Below, piece by piece: positions 50,980-60,044 of a stretch of 64,000 nt of DNA (its first letter is position 1; each line of letters begins with the position of its first letter). Under the pieces are notes generated by a model that ran no database searches, was not told the origin of the DNA, and saw nothing but the letters and a program-made list of their open reading frames with translations. This DNA is from Arthrobacter sp. H-02-3. GTDB lineage: Bacteria; Actinomycetota; Actinomycetes; Actinomycetales; Micrococcaceae. The translations under genes were made by a program, and so were the position numbers. The stretch lies in NCBI RefSeq assembly GCF_003097355.1, contig NZ_PYUI01000005.1, forward strand, positions 157,052-221,051, written 5' to 3'.

Positions 50980-52704
50980 ATGGCAACTTTTTCTCGGTCT
51001 GTTCGGCGGGGCCTGCCGCGCGTCGAAGGTGGTGAGCCCTGGCCTGCAGCCGGCCAGGCGCCTTCACGCATTGTGACGGCAGGAGCGGCAGCCCTGTCCG
51101 CGCCTGTTTCCGGGGAGGGATCGGTCACCGCCGCGCCCTCCGCCCCCGCTGCTGCCGCTGCCCGGGAAACGGCACCGGGTGCGACGGCGGTGTCCACTCC
51201 GGTCCCGGCCGCGAACTCCGGCGCCGCTGTGGCGCGGCCGCTTCGCCGCGGCCTGCCGCGCGTGCCGGGCGGCGAGCCGTGGCCGCCCGCGGGCGAGGCT
51301 CCGGTGTCAGCGGGGGCTCGGTCCGGGGCTCCCGCCGCAGGCGCCACGCCCGCGCCGGTCACAGATGTTGCTGCGGCTGCGGCTGCAATAGCGGCAGAGG
51401 CGGCGACGGCGGCTGCAATAGCGACGGCGCCGACGTCGACGGCGCTTCCAGCTGTTCCGGCCACCGCACCCGCCGCACCCGCGGCAGTGACGCTGGGAAC
51501 CACTTCGCTGCGTCGCGGGCTTCCCCGCGTCCCCGGTGGCGAACCGTGGCCGCCGGCTGGACTCGCTCCGGCGGTCGCTGCCGCCCCTGCGGCGCAGGCA
51601 GATTCCGGACACGTTGCCCAGGCCCCGGCCCCGGCCCCGGCCGCCAGGGTGGTGGAGGCCGTTGCCGAGGCGGAGCCCTCGGCAACGGCGAGTGCGCCCG
51701 CGGCCACAACCCCGCCGGAAGCGGCGGCACGGCCCGTCGTCGCCCCGGCGGCACAGCCCGTCGTCGCCGCTGAAAAGCCGGTGAGACCAAAACCCGAGGC
51801 AAGGCTCTACGGTTCGCGTACCCGCGGGCAGTGGATCAAGCTCGTCGTGCTCCTCGCGGTCGGCGCCGTGGCCGCCGCAGGGATTCTTGTGCTCGCCGCG
51901 CGCGGCGTGACGACGCTGCCGGGCGTGCCGGAGTTCCTCAAGAGGTACCCGGGCGCATATCTCCTGCCCGACACGGTGGAGCCCGGCTTCCCCTGGTGGG
52001 CGCAGTGGGCGCACTTCCTGAACATCTTCCTGATGGTGCTCATCATTCGTTCCGGCTATCAGGTGCGCACTCAGCAGAAACCGCCAGCATTCTGGACGCC
52101 GAAGCGCGGTGGCAAGAAGATCAGCATCAACCTGTGGCTGCACCAGTCGCTCGACATCTTGTGGCTGGCCAACGGACTCATCTTTGTGGTGCTGCTGTTT
52201 GCCTCGGGACGCTGGATGCGAATCGTGCCGACCAGCTGGGAAGCGGTCCCGAACGCGCTCTCCGCGCTGCTGCAGTACATGACACTGGACTGGCCCGTTG
52301 AGAGCGGCTGGGTGAACTACAACAGCCTGCAGCAGATCATGTATTTCATCGTGGTGTTCATCGCGGCCCCGCTCGCGGCGATCACGGGTGTGCGCATGAG
52401 CGAGTTCTGGCCGAAGGACGCGAAGAGGCTGAACAAGATCTACCCGGTGGAAGTTGCGCGCGCCATTCACTTCCCGACGATGCTGTTCTTCGTGCTGTTC
52501 ATTCTCATCCACGTGTTCCTGGTGTTCGCGACGGGTGCGCTGCGCAATCTGAACCACATGTTCGGCGGCACCGACGTGGTGAACTGGGTCGGGTTTTGGC
52601 TCTTCGCGGCCGCAATCGCCATAACCGCGGCCGGGTGGTACGCCGCCCGACCGCTCATCATCGCGCCAATCGCGAGGCTGTTCGGTCAGGTGAGCAGCCG
52701 CTAG
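50980..52704 (+). CDS. Cytochrome b-type membrane protein with three N-terminal GEPWP repeats
   Basis: A 574-aa protein. The N-terminal 280 residues are Ala/Pro/Val-rich and carry three near-identical motifs of the form RRGLPRVpGGEPWPpAG, beginning at about residues 9, 89 and 178, joined by low-complexity linkers. From W285 the protein is a membrane domain of about six helices resembling cytochrome b561/DUF4405 proteins, with histidines in WAHFLNIFLM, LWLHQSLDILW and IHFPTMLFFVLFILIHVF as possible haem ligands. Encoded 2 bp after etfA, it is well placed to pass electrons between ETF and the quinone pool. That role, and motif function, are inference. Confidence 0.7.
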   Translation: MATFSRSVRRGLPRVEGGEPWPAAGQAPSRIVTAGAAALSAPVSGEGSVTAAPSAPAAAAARETAPGATAVSTPVPAANSGAAVARPLRRGLPRVPGGEPWPPAGEAPVSAGARSGAPAAGATPAPVTDVAAAAAAIAAEAATAAAIATAPTSTALPAVPATAPAAPAAVTLGTTSLRRGLPRVPGGEPWPPAGLAPAVAAAPAAQADSGHVAQAPAPAPAARVVEAVAEAEPSATASAPAATTPPEAAARPVVAPAAQPVVAAEKPVRPKPEARLYGSRTRGQWIKLVVLLAVGAVAAAGILVLAARGVTTLPGVPEFLKRYPGAYLLPDTVEPGFPWWAQWAHFLNIFLMVLIIRSGYQVRTQQKPPAFWTPKRGGKKISINLWLHQSLDILWLANGLIFVVLLFASGRWMRIVPTSWEAVPNALSALLQYMTLDWPVESGWVNYNSLQQIMYFIVVFIAAPLAAITGVRMSEFWPKDAKRLNKIYPVEVARAIHFPTMLFFVLFILIHVFLVFATGALRNLNHMFGGTDVVNWVGFWLFAAAIAITAAGWYAARPLIIAPIARLFGQVSSR

Positions 52705-52728
52705 GTTTCACCGGGCCGAATTGCCCGT

Positions 52729-53412
52729 TCAGGTGCCCAGCAGACGGCGTTCGTGGGCGAAGGCGACCAGCTGCAGCCGGGTTCGGAGCTCCAGTTTGTC
52801 CAGCACGCTGCGCAGGTGGGTTTTGATGGTTGCTTCGGAGACGAACAGGCTCTCCGCCATTTCGCCATTGCTGAGGCCTTTGGCCGCGAGCAGGAAGACG
52901 TCCCGCTCCCGCGCGGACAGGACGTTGAGGACCGACAGGTCCGGGCCCGCCGCGGGAGTACTGCGGGCCGCATGTTCAAACAGAGAGTGGATGGATCCTG
53001 GCGCGATGACCGAATACCCGGAGTGAACAGTGCGGATGGCTGCCAGGAGGAACTCCGGTTCCGCGCTCTTGAGGAGATATCCGCTGGCTCCGGCCTGCAC
53101 CGCCTGGACCACGGCCTGATCCCGGTTGAAGGTGGTCAGGGCGATGATTCTTGGCTTGTCGGTGCCCGCAGCATCGGCGCGCTGCACAATCCGCCGGGTC
53201 GCCTCGACGCCATCCATGACCGGCATACGCAGGTCCATCAGCATGACGTCCGGACGACGTTCGCTTGCCAGGGCTACCGCCTGTTCCCCATCGTTCGCCT
53301 CTCCGGAGAGTTCCATGTCCTCCTGGCTCTCTATGAGCATGCGGATTCCTGCACGGAACAGAGGCTGGTCATCCACCAGGGCGACGGCGATGAGCGCCCC
53401 GGCATCAGCCAC
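52729..53412 (-). CDS. LuxR/NarL family response regulator
   Basis: A 227-aa regulator taken from GTG 53412, overlapping the kinase stop by 8 nt; the frame remains open inside the kinase gene. Receiver domain: ALVDDQPLFRAGIRMLI with the phospho-acceptor aspartate in DVMLMDLRMPVMDG. The C-terminal LuxR helix-turn-helix is LSARERDVFLLAAKGLSNGE through IKTHLRSVLDKLEL. Works with the upstream kinase. Targets unknown. Confidence 0.92.
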   Translation of the reverse strand: MADAGALIAVALVDDQPLFRAGIRMLIESQEDMELSGEANDGEQAVALASERRPDVMLMDLRMPVMDGVEATRRIVQRADAAGTDKPRIIALTTFNRDQAVVQAVQAGASGYLLKSAEPEFLLAAIRTVHSGYSVIAPGSIHSLFEHAARSTPAAGPDLSVLNVLSARERDVFLLAAKGLSNGEMAESLFVSEATIKTHLRSVLDKLELRTRLQLVAFAHERRLLGT

Positions 53413-54814
53413 GGTCGTGCACTTCCCGGGCAATCGCTGCTTGCTGCAGTCCGATTGCGGCGAGCAGCGGCTGGGCTTCCGCATCCGCGATTTCCGTGAG
53501 GGAGCCCCCGGCTTCAGCGCAGGCTGTATCGTCCGCTTCTCTCGCTTCCCGGGTTCCGTATGGGACGAAGACCGTCACACGGAAGTGTTCGCCGTCCGGG
53601 CCGGCCGTGAGCCAGCCGCCGGCCAGATGGGCGCGTTCGCGCATGCCGGGAAGTCCCCGCCCGACCCGGGAGGAGGACGGATCGCCGGCGCCTGCTTGGC
53701 CGGGGTCTAGCGCCGAGGCCACGTGCAGGGTCAGGCCCGGGCCGCTCCAGTCAAAGTGGAGCCGCACGTCCGTGCCGCGCCCGCCATGTTTAAGCGCATT
53801 GGTCAGGCATTCCTGGACGATCCGGTAGACCGCCATCTGCTGGCCAGTTGAAAGTTCCACGGATGTCCCGGACTCGCTGCGGTGGACCTTCAAACTGCCG
53901 CGCTGCATCCCTTCGATGAGAGCCGGAATGTCGCTAAGTCGCGGCTGGGGCGTCACCATGCCGTCATCACGGACTCCCTCGATGACGCGTTGGGCGTCCA
54001 CCAGTGCGCTGCGGGCTGACCGGGCGATGGTGTCCAGGGCGTTGAGGACAGCTTTGGGCTGGTCCTTGCTCAGGTATCGGGTTCCGTCGGCTTGGGCGGC
54101 GATGACTGCCAGGGAATGGGCGAGGACGTCGTGCAGGTCCCGGGCGATGCGCGTCCGTTCCTGCTCCACAATCAGGTCGATCTCGGTTTCCTTCAGGCTG
54201 CTCTGCGCCAGCTCCCGTGCCCGGAACAGGCTGCCCCGTTCCTGGTACAGCGCCAACAGAAGTCCGACGGCGGCGCAGGATCCGGCTATCAACAGGAGGA
54301 GTGCAAATAGCTGCCAGCCGTAGTCCTGAAGCATCCAGCGGTCGCCGGCGTACGCAGGAGGGTACCAGCCTACGCCGTTGCCGTACCTCCACGAGAGCAT
54401 CAGGAACGCCATGATGGCAGCAGCGACCACGTTGGCGCCCGCAGCGATATAGCGCAGCCGCCGCGGTGCGGTCCACAAGATGAAGCCAAGAGCGACAAAG
54501 GAGCCCAGATAGATGGCCCAGTGATTGGAAGCCATCGGCGGCAGTGCATGACTTAGCTGTCCGGCAAGGAGTGCAACCGTGAACCCGAGGGACACCAGCG
54601 GCTTCCAGGAAGCTGTCGCAATGGCCAAGGTCATCAGCACCAGGGGCCAAGTTCCAGGCCAGCTGTCCAGACCCGTGTTGCTCACCCCGTACCCACCGGC
54701 CGGGCCCATTCGGCCGGCCTCGGCCACACACCACAGGGAGAAGAAGATCACGGCCGCCACGAGGGCGCCCCAACGCCGGACATATTTCAGAACTGGTTCC
54801 ATGCCAGTCACCAT
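53405..54814 (-). CDS. Sensor histidine kinase (NarL-type, HisKA_3)
   Basis: A 469-aa kinase taken from ATG 54814 (a GTG at 54829 is also possible). The N-terminal half is a membrane sensor of about six helices. The DHp domain has the phospho-histidine in RTRIARDLHDVLAHSLAVIA, and the ATPase domain shows ECLTNALKHGG and GRGLPGMRERAHLAGG. Likely an envelope sensor. Forms an operon with the LuxR-type regulator (8-nt overlap). Confidence 0.9.
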   Translation of the reverse strand: MVTGMEPVLKYVRRWGALVAAVIFFSLWCVAEAGRMGPAGGYGVSNTGLDSWPGTWPLVLMTLAIATASWKPLVSLGFTVALLAGQLSHALPPMASNHWAIYLGSFVALGFILWTAPRRLRYIAAGANVVAAAIMAFLMLSWRYGNGVGWYPPAYAGDRWMLQDYGWQLFALLLLIAGSCAAVGLLLALYQERGSLFRARELAQSSLKETEIDLIVEQERTRIARDLHDVLAHSLAVIAAQADGTRYLSKDQPKAVLNALDTIARSARSALVDAQRVIEGVRDDGMVTPQPRLSDIPALIEGMQRGSLKVHRSESGTSVELSTGQQMAVYRIVQECLTNALKHGGRGTDVRLHFDWSGPGLTLHVASALDPGQAGAGDPSSSRVGRGLPGMRERAHLAGGWLTAGPDGEHFRVTVFVPYGTREAREADDTACAEAGGSLTEIADAEAQPLLAAIGLQQAAIAREVHDRG

Positions 54815-55085
54815 ATCCACGGCAATCACGCGCTTCTCTCCATTTGGCTGAGATCTCAACCTAAAAGCCAGAGGATTCATTCTTTGAGCCAGAAACTAGT
54901 GGCCACTGGCCACACGATACTTCCGTTCGGCGGTGAAAGGGGAGGAGCATTCGGGCCAGTGCTGAGAGAACTCCGGGCTGATGGCGTATCCACGGCAGAA
55001 GAACTCGAGCGCCTGATTGCCCTCGGCGCGCGGCGCAGAGAGATGTCGACCAAGAATCAGGGGTTCAGAAGTTTCAAGGCCCGCA

Positions 55086-55919
55086 TCACGAGGTTTCCAC
55101 CGGTGACTCGGGCATCCGTCCCCATTCAGCCCAGGAACCTTCGTAGACCCGGACTTCTTCACGACCCAGCAGATAGGTCAGCGCGAACCACGCCGTGCAG
55201 GCTCGGATACCGATAGTGCAGTACGGGATCACCTCGCGAGCGCCCGCGGTGTCGATCGGCGCAAATATCTCCTGCAATTCTTCGACGTTTCGGAACGCCC
55301 CGCCGTCGTCGCGCAAGGCGTCGATCGACAAGTGAACGGCCGAGGGAATGTGGCCGGCGCGACCTCCTGGTTCGAGTCCACCCGACGGCCAGAACCGCTC
55401 GCCCCGGAATTCAAGATCACTGCGCACATCCAGAATCGTGACCGAGGGGTCATCAATCGCGCTCTGCACCCGCGTCCGGTCGGCGCGGAGCCGTTCATCC
55501 TGGTCGGGCAGGCGATAGTCGGTCGTAGCCGGTGCGGGCACCTCCGTGGTCCACGGACGTCCGGCCTCTTGCCACGTGTCTCGAGAGCAGTCGAGAACGC
55601 GAACATCGGTATGGCCGTAGAGCTTCATGAGCCAGAAGCCCATTGCCGGTCCATAGCCATAGAAGACCACGGTTGAGTCCGGGGCAATCCCGGAACCGGC
55701 GATCAGCTTTTGGACAGCGGCCGTATCGACGAGCTGGTAGTTGCCGTCCTTCAGGTCCCGGTAGACGTTCCACAGCACAGCACCCTCAACGTGCCCGCGG
55801 TCATAAGCCGTCGCATTCACGTCGATCTCAATCAGGCGAAGCCCTGGATCGTGCAGATGCTCCTGAAGCCATGGCGCATCGACGAGGACATCACCCCGTG
55901 CATCGCCGGTGTCGTACAT
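55086..55919 (-). CDS. Sulfurtransferase (tandem rhodanese)
   Basis: A 277-aa protein with two rhodanese domains, the usual thiosulfate:cyanide/mercaptopyruvate sulfurtransferase layout. The N-terminal domain is inactive; the C-terminal one has the catalytic cysteine in PYCTIGIRACT (C-x4-R loop). LIEIDVNATAYDRGHVEGAV and ILDVRSDLEFRGE are family segments. A perfect GGAGG ribosome-binding site precedes the ATG by 7 nt. Transfers sulfane sulfur in the cytosol. Monocistronic. Confidence 0.9.
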   Translation of the reverse strand: MYDTGDARGDVLVDAPWLQEHLHDPGLRLIEIDVNATAYDRGHVEGAVLWNVYRDLKDGNYQLVDTAAVQKLIAGSGIAPDSTVVFYGYGPAMGFWLMKLYGHTDVRVLDCSRDTWQEAGRPWTTEVPAPATTDYRLPDQDERLRADRTRVQSAIDDPSVTILDVRSDLEFRGERFWPSGGLEPGGRAGHIPSAVHLSIDALRDDGGAFRNVEELQEIFAPIDTAGAREVIPYCTIGIRACTAWFALTYLLGREEVRVYEGSWAEWGRMPESPVETS

Positions 55920-56068
55920 CTCCGGACCTCCTGAAGTGCGTCAGGGAACGGGACGGAGCCCGCTCTTCGCTGAGAATCCGCACATTACTCCGCTTCCGTT
56001 CGATCCGGTACGGGCAGCGGCAATGACGGTGGCTGCCGGGCTGCAACTATGTGACCAGCGGGACCGGC

Positions 56069-56084
56069 GGCGGGCTCTCCCGCC
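56069..56084. terminator. Hairpin terminator downstream of the MFS gene
   Basis: GGCGGG (56069-56074) pairs with CCCGCC (56079-56084), loop CTCT. It lies about 40 bp beyond the stop of the minus-strand MFS gene. Confidence 0.45.
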
Positions 56085-56122
56085 CCGTCAAGGGCTCATC
56101 TGGCTCTGAATTACTCTCGCGA

Positions 56123-57559
56123 TTACTCTCGCGCGGCGGCGTGGACCTGCTTGACGGGTTTTGTGGCGGGCATGCCGATGACGGCGACGACGGTAAGCAC
56201 GGCGGCGATCAAGACGGCCAGGAAGACGGCGGAGGAGGCCGCGACGACTGTTTGGGGGTCCGTCTCGCCGTGCAGAGTGCCGGCGTAGACAGCGTTCGCT
56301 ATCGCCCCGAAAACGGCGACGCCGATGGAGCTGCCGATCGACCGCGCGAACAGGTTGGTGCCGGTGACCACACCGCGTTCGTTCCATTCGACGCTCGATT
56401 GGGCGGCGATCAGTGTCGGGGTCGCGACGAGCCCGAGACCCAGCCCGACGATGAAGCAACTGCCCGCGACCAGCGCAACGCTGGGGACGGAGGCGGTGAG
56501 GGCAAGGACTGCTGTGCCGATGACGGTGACCGTGATGCCGATCAGGGCCGTGTTCCGGAACCCGATCCGAAGATACAGGCGTCCCGATTGGGACGCACTG
56601 ATCGGCCAGCCGATCGTCAGCGCTGCGAGGGCGAGCCCGGCCAGGATCGGGGAGGTGGAGAGTGCTCCTTCGAGGAACGTGGGAACGTAAGAGGTGAGGC
56701 CAAGCATGACCGCTCCGACGCCGAAGGCGATCATCGCCGTCGTCGCCAGCAGCCGCCGGGACACCACCCACGGCGGCAGGACCGGCTCCGCCGCCCTCCG
56801 TTCAACCAGGAGGAACGCGGCGAACAAGAGGGCGCCACCCGCGAACACTGCAATGCTGATGGCGGAATCCCAGGCCCAGGCCTGGCCGCCCTCGAGGGCC
56901 CCGAGAATGAGCAGGGTGAGAGAAACGGTGAGCAGCCCCGCCCCCAGATAGTCGACCCGGTGCTTCACGCTCTCAATGTTCTCGTGGAACGACCGGACCA
57001 GCATCCACCCTGCCACCAGGCACAGCGGGATGTTCACGAGGAAGATGCCCCGCCAGATGCCCAGCGCGGCAAACACTCCGCCGAGCGTCGGGCCAACCAC
57101 CGAGGAAACTGCCCACACGCTCGCAAGGTAGCCTTGCACTTTTGCCCGCTCTGCCAGCGTGTAGATATCGCCGGCGATGGTGATGGCCATCGGCTGGACC
57201 GCTCCGGCACCGAGGCCCTGCACCACGCGGAAGGCGATGAGGACCGGCATGCTCCAGGCAACGCCGCACAGGATCGAGCCGAGCAGGAACAGGCCAATTC
57301 CGATGAGCATGATCGGCTTGCGGCCGATGGTGTCGGAGAGCTTCGCGTAGACAGGTACTGACACGGCCTGCGCCAGCAGGTAGGCGGAGAAGAGCCACGG
57401 GAACGACGCGAACCCGCCGATGTCTTGCACGATCGACGGCACGGCCGTCGCCACCACGGTCGCATCGATCGCCACCAGACCCGTGGAGAGCATCAGGGCA
57501 ATGAGGACAGGTCCGCGTTTGGAGCGGAAGCCGACTCCGTCGGCAGTCGATGTCGTCAT
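56123..57559 (-). CDS. MFS transporter, DHA2 (drug:H+ antiporter, 14-helix) family
   Basis: A 478-aa membrane protein starting at ATG 57559 (MTTSTADGVGFRSKRGPVL). Family motif LVAIDATVVATAVPSIVQDI (motif D1) is in helix 1, and KLSDTIGRKPIMLIG is motif A. VVGPTLGGVFAALGIWRGIF is motif C of drug antiporters. Predicted 14 helices. Exports a toxic or amphiphilic compound with proton exchange. No adjacent TetR/MarR regulator. Substrate unknown. Confidence 0.9.
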   Translation of the reverse strand: MTTSTADGVGFRSKRGPVLIALMLSTGLVAIDATVVATAVPSIVQDIGGFASFPWLFSAYLLAQAVSVPVYAKLSDTIGRKPIMLIGIGLFLLGSILCGVAWSMPVLIAFRVVQGLGAGAVQPMAITIAGDIYTLAERAKVQGYLASVWAVSSVVGPTLGGVFAALGIWRGIFLVNIPLCLVAGWMLVRSFHENIESVKHRVDYLGAGLLTVSLTLLILGALEGGQAWAWDSAISIAVFAGGALLFAAFLLVERRAAEPVLPPWVVSRRLLATTAMIAFGVGAVMLGLTSYVPTFLEGALSTSPILAGLALAALTIGWPISASQSGRLYLRIGFRNTALIGITVTVIGTAVLALTASVPSVALVAGSCFIVGLGLGLVATPTLIAAQSSVEWNERGVVTGTNLFARSIGSSIGVAVFGAIANAVYAGTLHGETDPQTVVAASSAVFLAVLIAAVLTVVAVIGMPATKPVKQVHAAARE

Positions 57560-57760
57560 GTGATCTCGTTCCCATCCGCGTGCAGGGCGCTTTGCGCGCA
57601 GAACCGGTTCCGGCCCCGACTGCATAACCGCACCCTTCACCGAATTAGTCCCCGACGCCCCTCATAACGCTCCCGCCCGGACCGCTCAAGAAGCTCGCAG
57701 ACGTCGAGAAAGCGGCGGTGATCAAGCGAACGACGGCGGGACTTTGAGTTCTAGCGGTAG

Positions 57761-57889
57761 TTTGCAACACTCCGTGCGGCTGGCCTCACGTTCCGAAGCG
57801 ACATCGTCAAAGGCCCAGGCGGTCAGCAGATCCTGCTGGAGGACCCGTCCGGAAATGTGGTCGAGTTATTCCAACCCGCTGGCACGTAG
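57761..57889 (+). pseudogene. Remnant of a VOC/glyoxalase family gene
   Basis: The frame 57761-57889 encodes 42 residues: an opening LRAAGLTFRSDIV, then GPGGQQILLEDPSGNVVELF and a final QPAGT. This is the C-terminal metal-site segment of vicinal oxygen chelate (glyoxalase/bleomycin resistance) proteins. A stop codon at 57758-57760 closes the frame and the N-terminal 80 or so residues are absent, so the gene is a truncated relic. Confidence 0.65.
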
Positions 57890-58000
57890 ACACCGCGGGC
57901 CGGGTTACCTCTGCTGCCAAGCAGACGACGGCGGGACATCCTGCCTCTGCCCTCGGCGCGTCACCGGAAAATGCCAACGGCACAGGCGCACAGTAAGAAT

Positions 58001-58483
58001 ATGAAATCACTACAAAGCGATGAAGTCGTCGCCGTACGTGGCGTCCTCACCGATACACACCCGGTCGATTTCCATGCCCTTGGACTGACCGGCGCAATTG
58101 ACCGTCTGACCCTCCCCCTCCGCAAACGCGGCATCGTGGTGCATCTGGAGACTCCGCGCCACCGGATGGAAGTGGACCGACAGTCCGCAACTCTTCTGTA
58201 CCGGGCGGCGCAGGAGCTCCTCAGCAATGTCTATAAGTTCGCTCAGGCATCAGTTGTCACGGTCCGGCTCAGCTGCGTCTCCCACGGCATGACCCACGGC
58301 GTTCAGCTCAAAGTGACCGACAACGGCGGTGGTTTCGACGCACCGGCAGCCATGATTGGCCGGCACACCGGCATGGGACTGCGCCTTATGCGCCTGGCGG
58401 TGGACCTTGCTGGCGGAGAGGTGATGATCGATTCGTCCGCCGCCGCAGGAACATGTGTGACCATAACGCTGCCCCTGGACTAG
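58001..58483 (+). pseudogene. Truncated histidine kinase (ATPase domain only)
   Basis: About 160 residues cover the end of a DHp domain (TDTHPVDFHALGLTGAIDRL) and a full HATPase_c domain (QELLSNVYKFAQASVVTVRL, VTDNGGGFDAPA, GMGLRLMRLAVDLAGGEVM). The sensor region and the H-box histidine are missing and no response regulator follows. No good ribosome-binding site is seen. It may be a decayed kinase or, less likely, a stand-alone ATPase protein. Confidence 0.6.
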
Positions 58484-58620
58484 CGCCGGCCCGGAGGCCG
58501 CAGTGGCAAGAACCTTGACCCTCCTCTTGTCCGTGAGAAGCGTCACAAATAAATACGGCCGCAGCCGGGAGTGAGCCGCAGACAGGTAAAGTTATCTGTT
58601 CGTAACATTACCTGACTGAA

Positions 58621-59466
58621 ATGTGTTTGAAGATGCCTGCAGACTCCGCTAATGAAGACAAGCCGAAACAGCTCCTCGGGCTAAGCGGCACCCAGACTAT
58701 TGGCTCGGCGTTGGCCGCGGTGACCTCTGCCTTCGTGGGGTCCTTCCTCGGCGTCGCCGGGACCCTTATCGGCGCCGCACTCGGCTCTATCGTTGCCACG
58801 GTGGGCGCCGCTCTCTATGCCCGAACACTCAGCTCGGCCGCCGCCGTGGCATTGAGGAAAATGCCCCAGCGACGCGTGGGGGGACTGCCCGCTGACGACG
58901 GCGACGTGCTGGCCGCCAGCGCTCCGGCCGAGAGACCTCGAGCCAAACGGCTGAGGAGGCAGTTCACCCCCAAGACCTGGATCAAGGTCGGGGCGGTCAG
59001 TGCTGCCGCATTCGTTATCGCGATGGTCGGTGTCACGGCAGTCGAATTCGGAACCAATAAGCCCCTCTCAAGCCTTGTCTCGTCGACGTCGAGCATCGAG
59101 GGCGGTGCGGCCGGGCCCACGACGACGCTGGGCACGGCATTGAGCGGCACTCCGACCGTCCCGGACAAAACGGACGCATCCACCAAGGACGTGAAGGACG
59201 TGCCTGGGCAAGTCGCGCAAGTGCCGGGGCAAGTCCAGGAAGGCGCCAACAAAAAAGATGGCCTGACCACGGACGGTAGCCCCAGTGGCGCGGACAGCGG
59301 CTCGGCCGGAACCGCAGTGCCGGGAGCCGGCCAACCAAGCGTCACCATGCCGGCGGACGTCGCCCCCGAAACCGGCCAGAGCCCGAACCCCGCCCCCACG
59401 ACCGAACCGACCCCGCAGCCCGAGGTGTCCTCGGGTTCGAAAGCGGCCGCGCAGCCCGCACCGTGA
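58621..59466 (+). CDS. Membrane protein of unknown function with glycine-zipper region
   Basis: A 281-aa protein. Residues 25-65 form a Gly/Ala-rich double helix region (SFLGVAGTLIGAALGSIVAT), and a third helix lies near 125-145 (VGAVSAAAFVIAMVGVTAVEF). The remaining C-terminal 135 residues are Ser/Thr/Pro/Gly-rich and disordered, probably outside the cell. A shorter start at 58633 (MPADSANED) is possible. Family and function not recognised. Confidence 0.65.
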   Translation: MCLKMPADSANEDKPKQLLGLSGTQTIGSALAAVTSAFVGSFLGVAGTLIGAALGSIVATVGAALYARTLSSAAAVALRKMPQRRVGGLPADDGDVLAASAPAERPRAKRLRRQFTPKTWIKVGAVSAAAFVIAMVGVTAVEFGTNKPLSSLVSSTSSIEGGAAGPTTTLGTALSGTPTVPDKTDASTKDVKDVPGQVAQVPGQVQEGANKKDGLTTDGSPSGADSGSAGTAVPGAGQPSVTMPADVAPETGQSPNPAPTTEPTPQPEVSSGSKAAAQPAP

Positions 59467-59572
59467 TGGCGAAGTGATGGCGGGGCCGACAGGAACCTGA
59501 TCCTTCGGGGCCGTGCTTAGGTTTGAACAGCCACCCGGCACCGGTCCACCTCGCCGGGGCACCTAACCTGTC

Positions 59573-60044
59573 TTGGATCTTCTGCGGCCCCCCGAAGTCC
59601 GGGACATCCCCTCATGCTGTTCCACTGCTATCCATTGGAGCGCGAAGCCGGCTGGCTGGCACACGCCCTTCGAAAACGTCAACATCGACGTGGGCCTTGC
59701 CGTGAACTTCACCGGGGCACGGCGCGGGATCTGGTGGCCCGCTCATTCGGACTGGCTCCCTTCACGAAAATCCTTACTCCTCCGACGCCTACGGCCCGGC
59801 CGAACTTCACTACCTCGGCGCGAGATTGTGGCGCACCGCAATCACCAAGGTACTGAGCGGATGGGTCGACGACGACGACTGTTCCGACGCAGACGCCCGC
59901 AAGATCGTGCAACTCGTCGCACACGAGAACGCCCGCCGCGTGCACTCGCTCCCCTGGGCATCGGAGCATGGAGCACCGGAACATGGAGGGCCGATCCTAT
60001 GCCGCGATGAACAGTGCCCAGCCGGGAAAGGGATCCACCGGTAA
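59573..60044 (+). pseudogene. Multiply frameshifted amidohydrolase remnant
   Basis: Joining three frames restores a typical amidohydrolase C-terminus: LLRPPEVRDIP, MLFHCYPLEREAGWLAHA, ENVNIDVGLAVNFTGA, RDLVARSFGLAPFTKIL, YSSDAYGPAELHYLGARLW and IVQLVAHENARRVHSL. At least four single-base indels (near 59610, 59668, 59722 and 59775) break it, and the N-terminal half is missing. It overlaps the end of the convergent HNH gene. Confidence 0.75.

Noticed and set aside
51307..52557. Minus-strand open frame of 416 codons opposite the cytochrome-type gene
   Set aside because: Antisense of an Ala/Pro-rich coding region; composition is a frame artefact.
54884..55216. 110-codon plus-strand frame between the histidine kinase and rhodanese genes
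   Set aside because: No ribosome-binding site, runs into the rhodanese gene antisense, and shows no recognisable domain.
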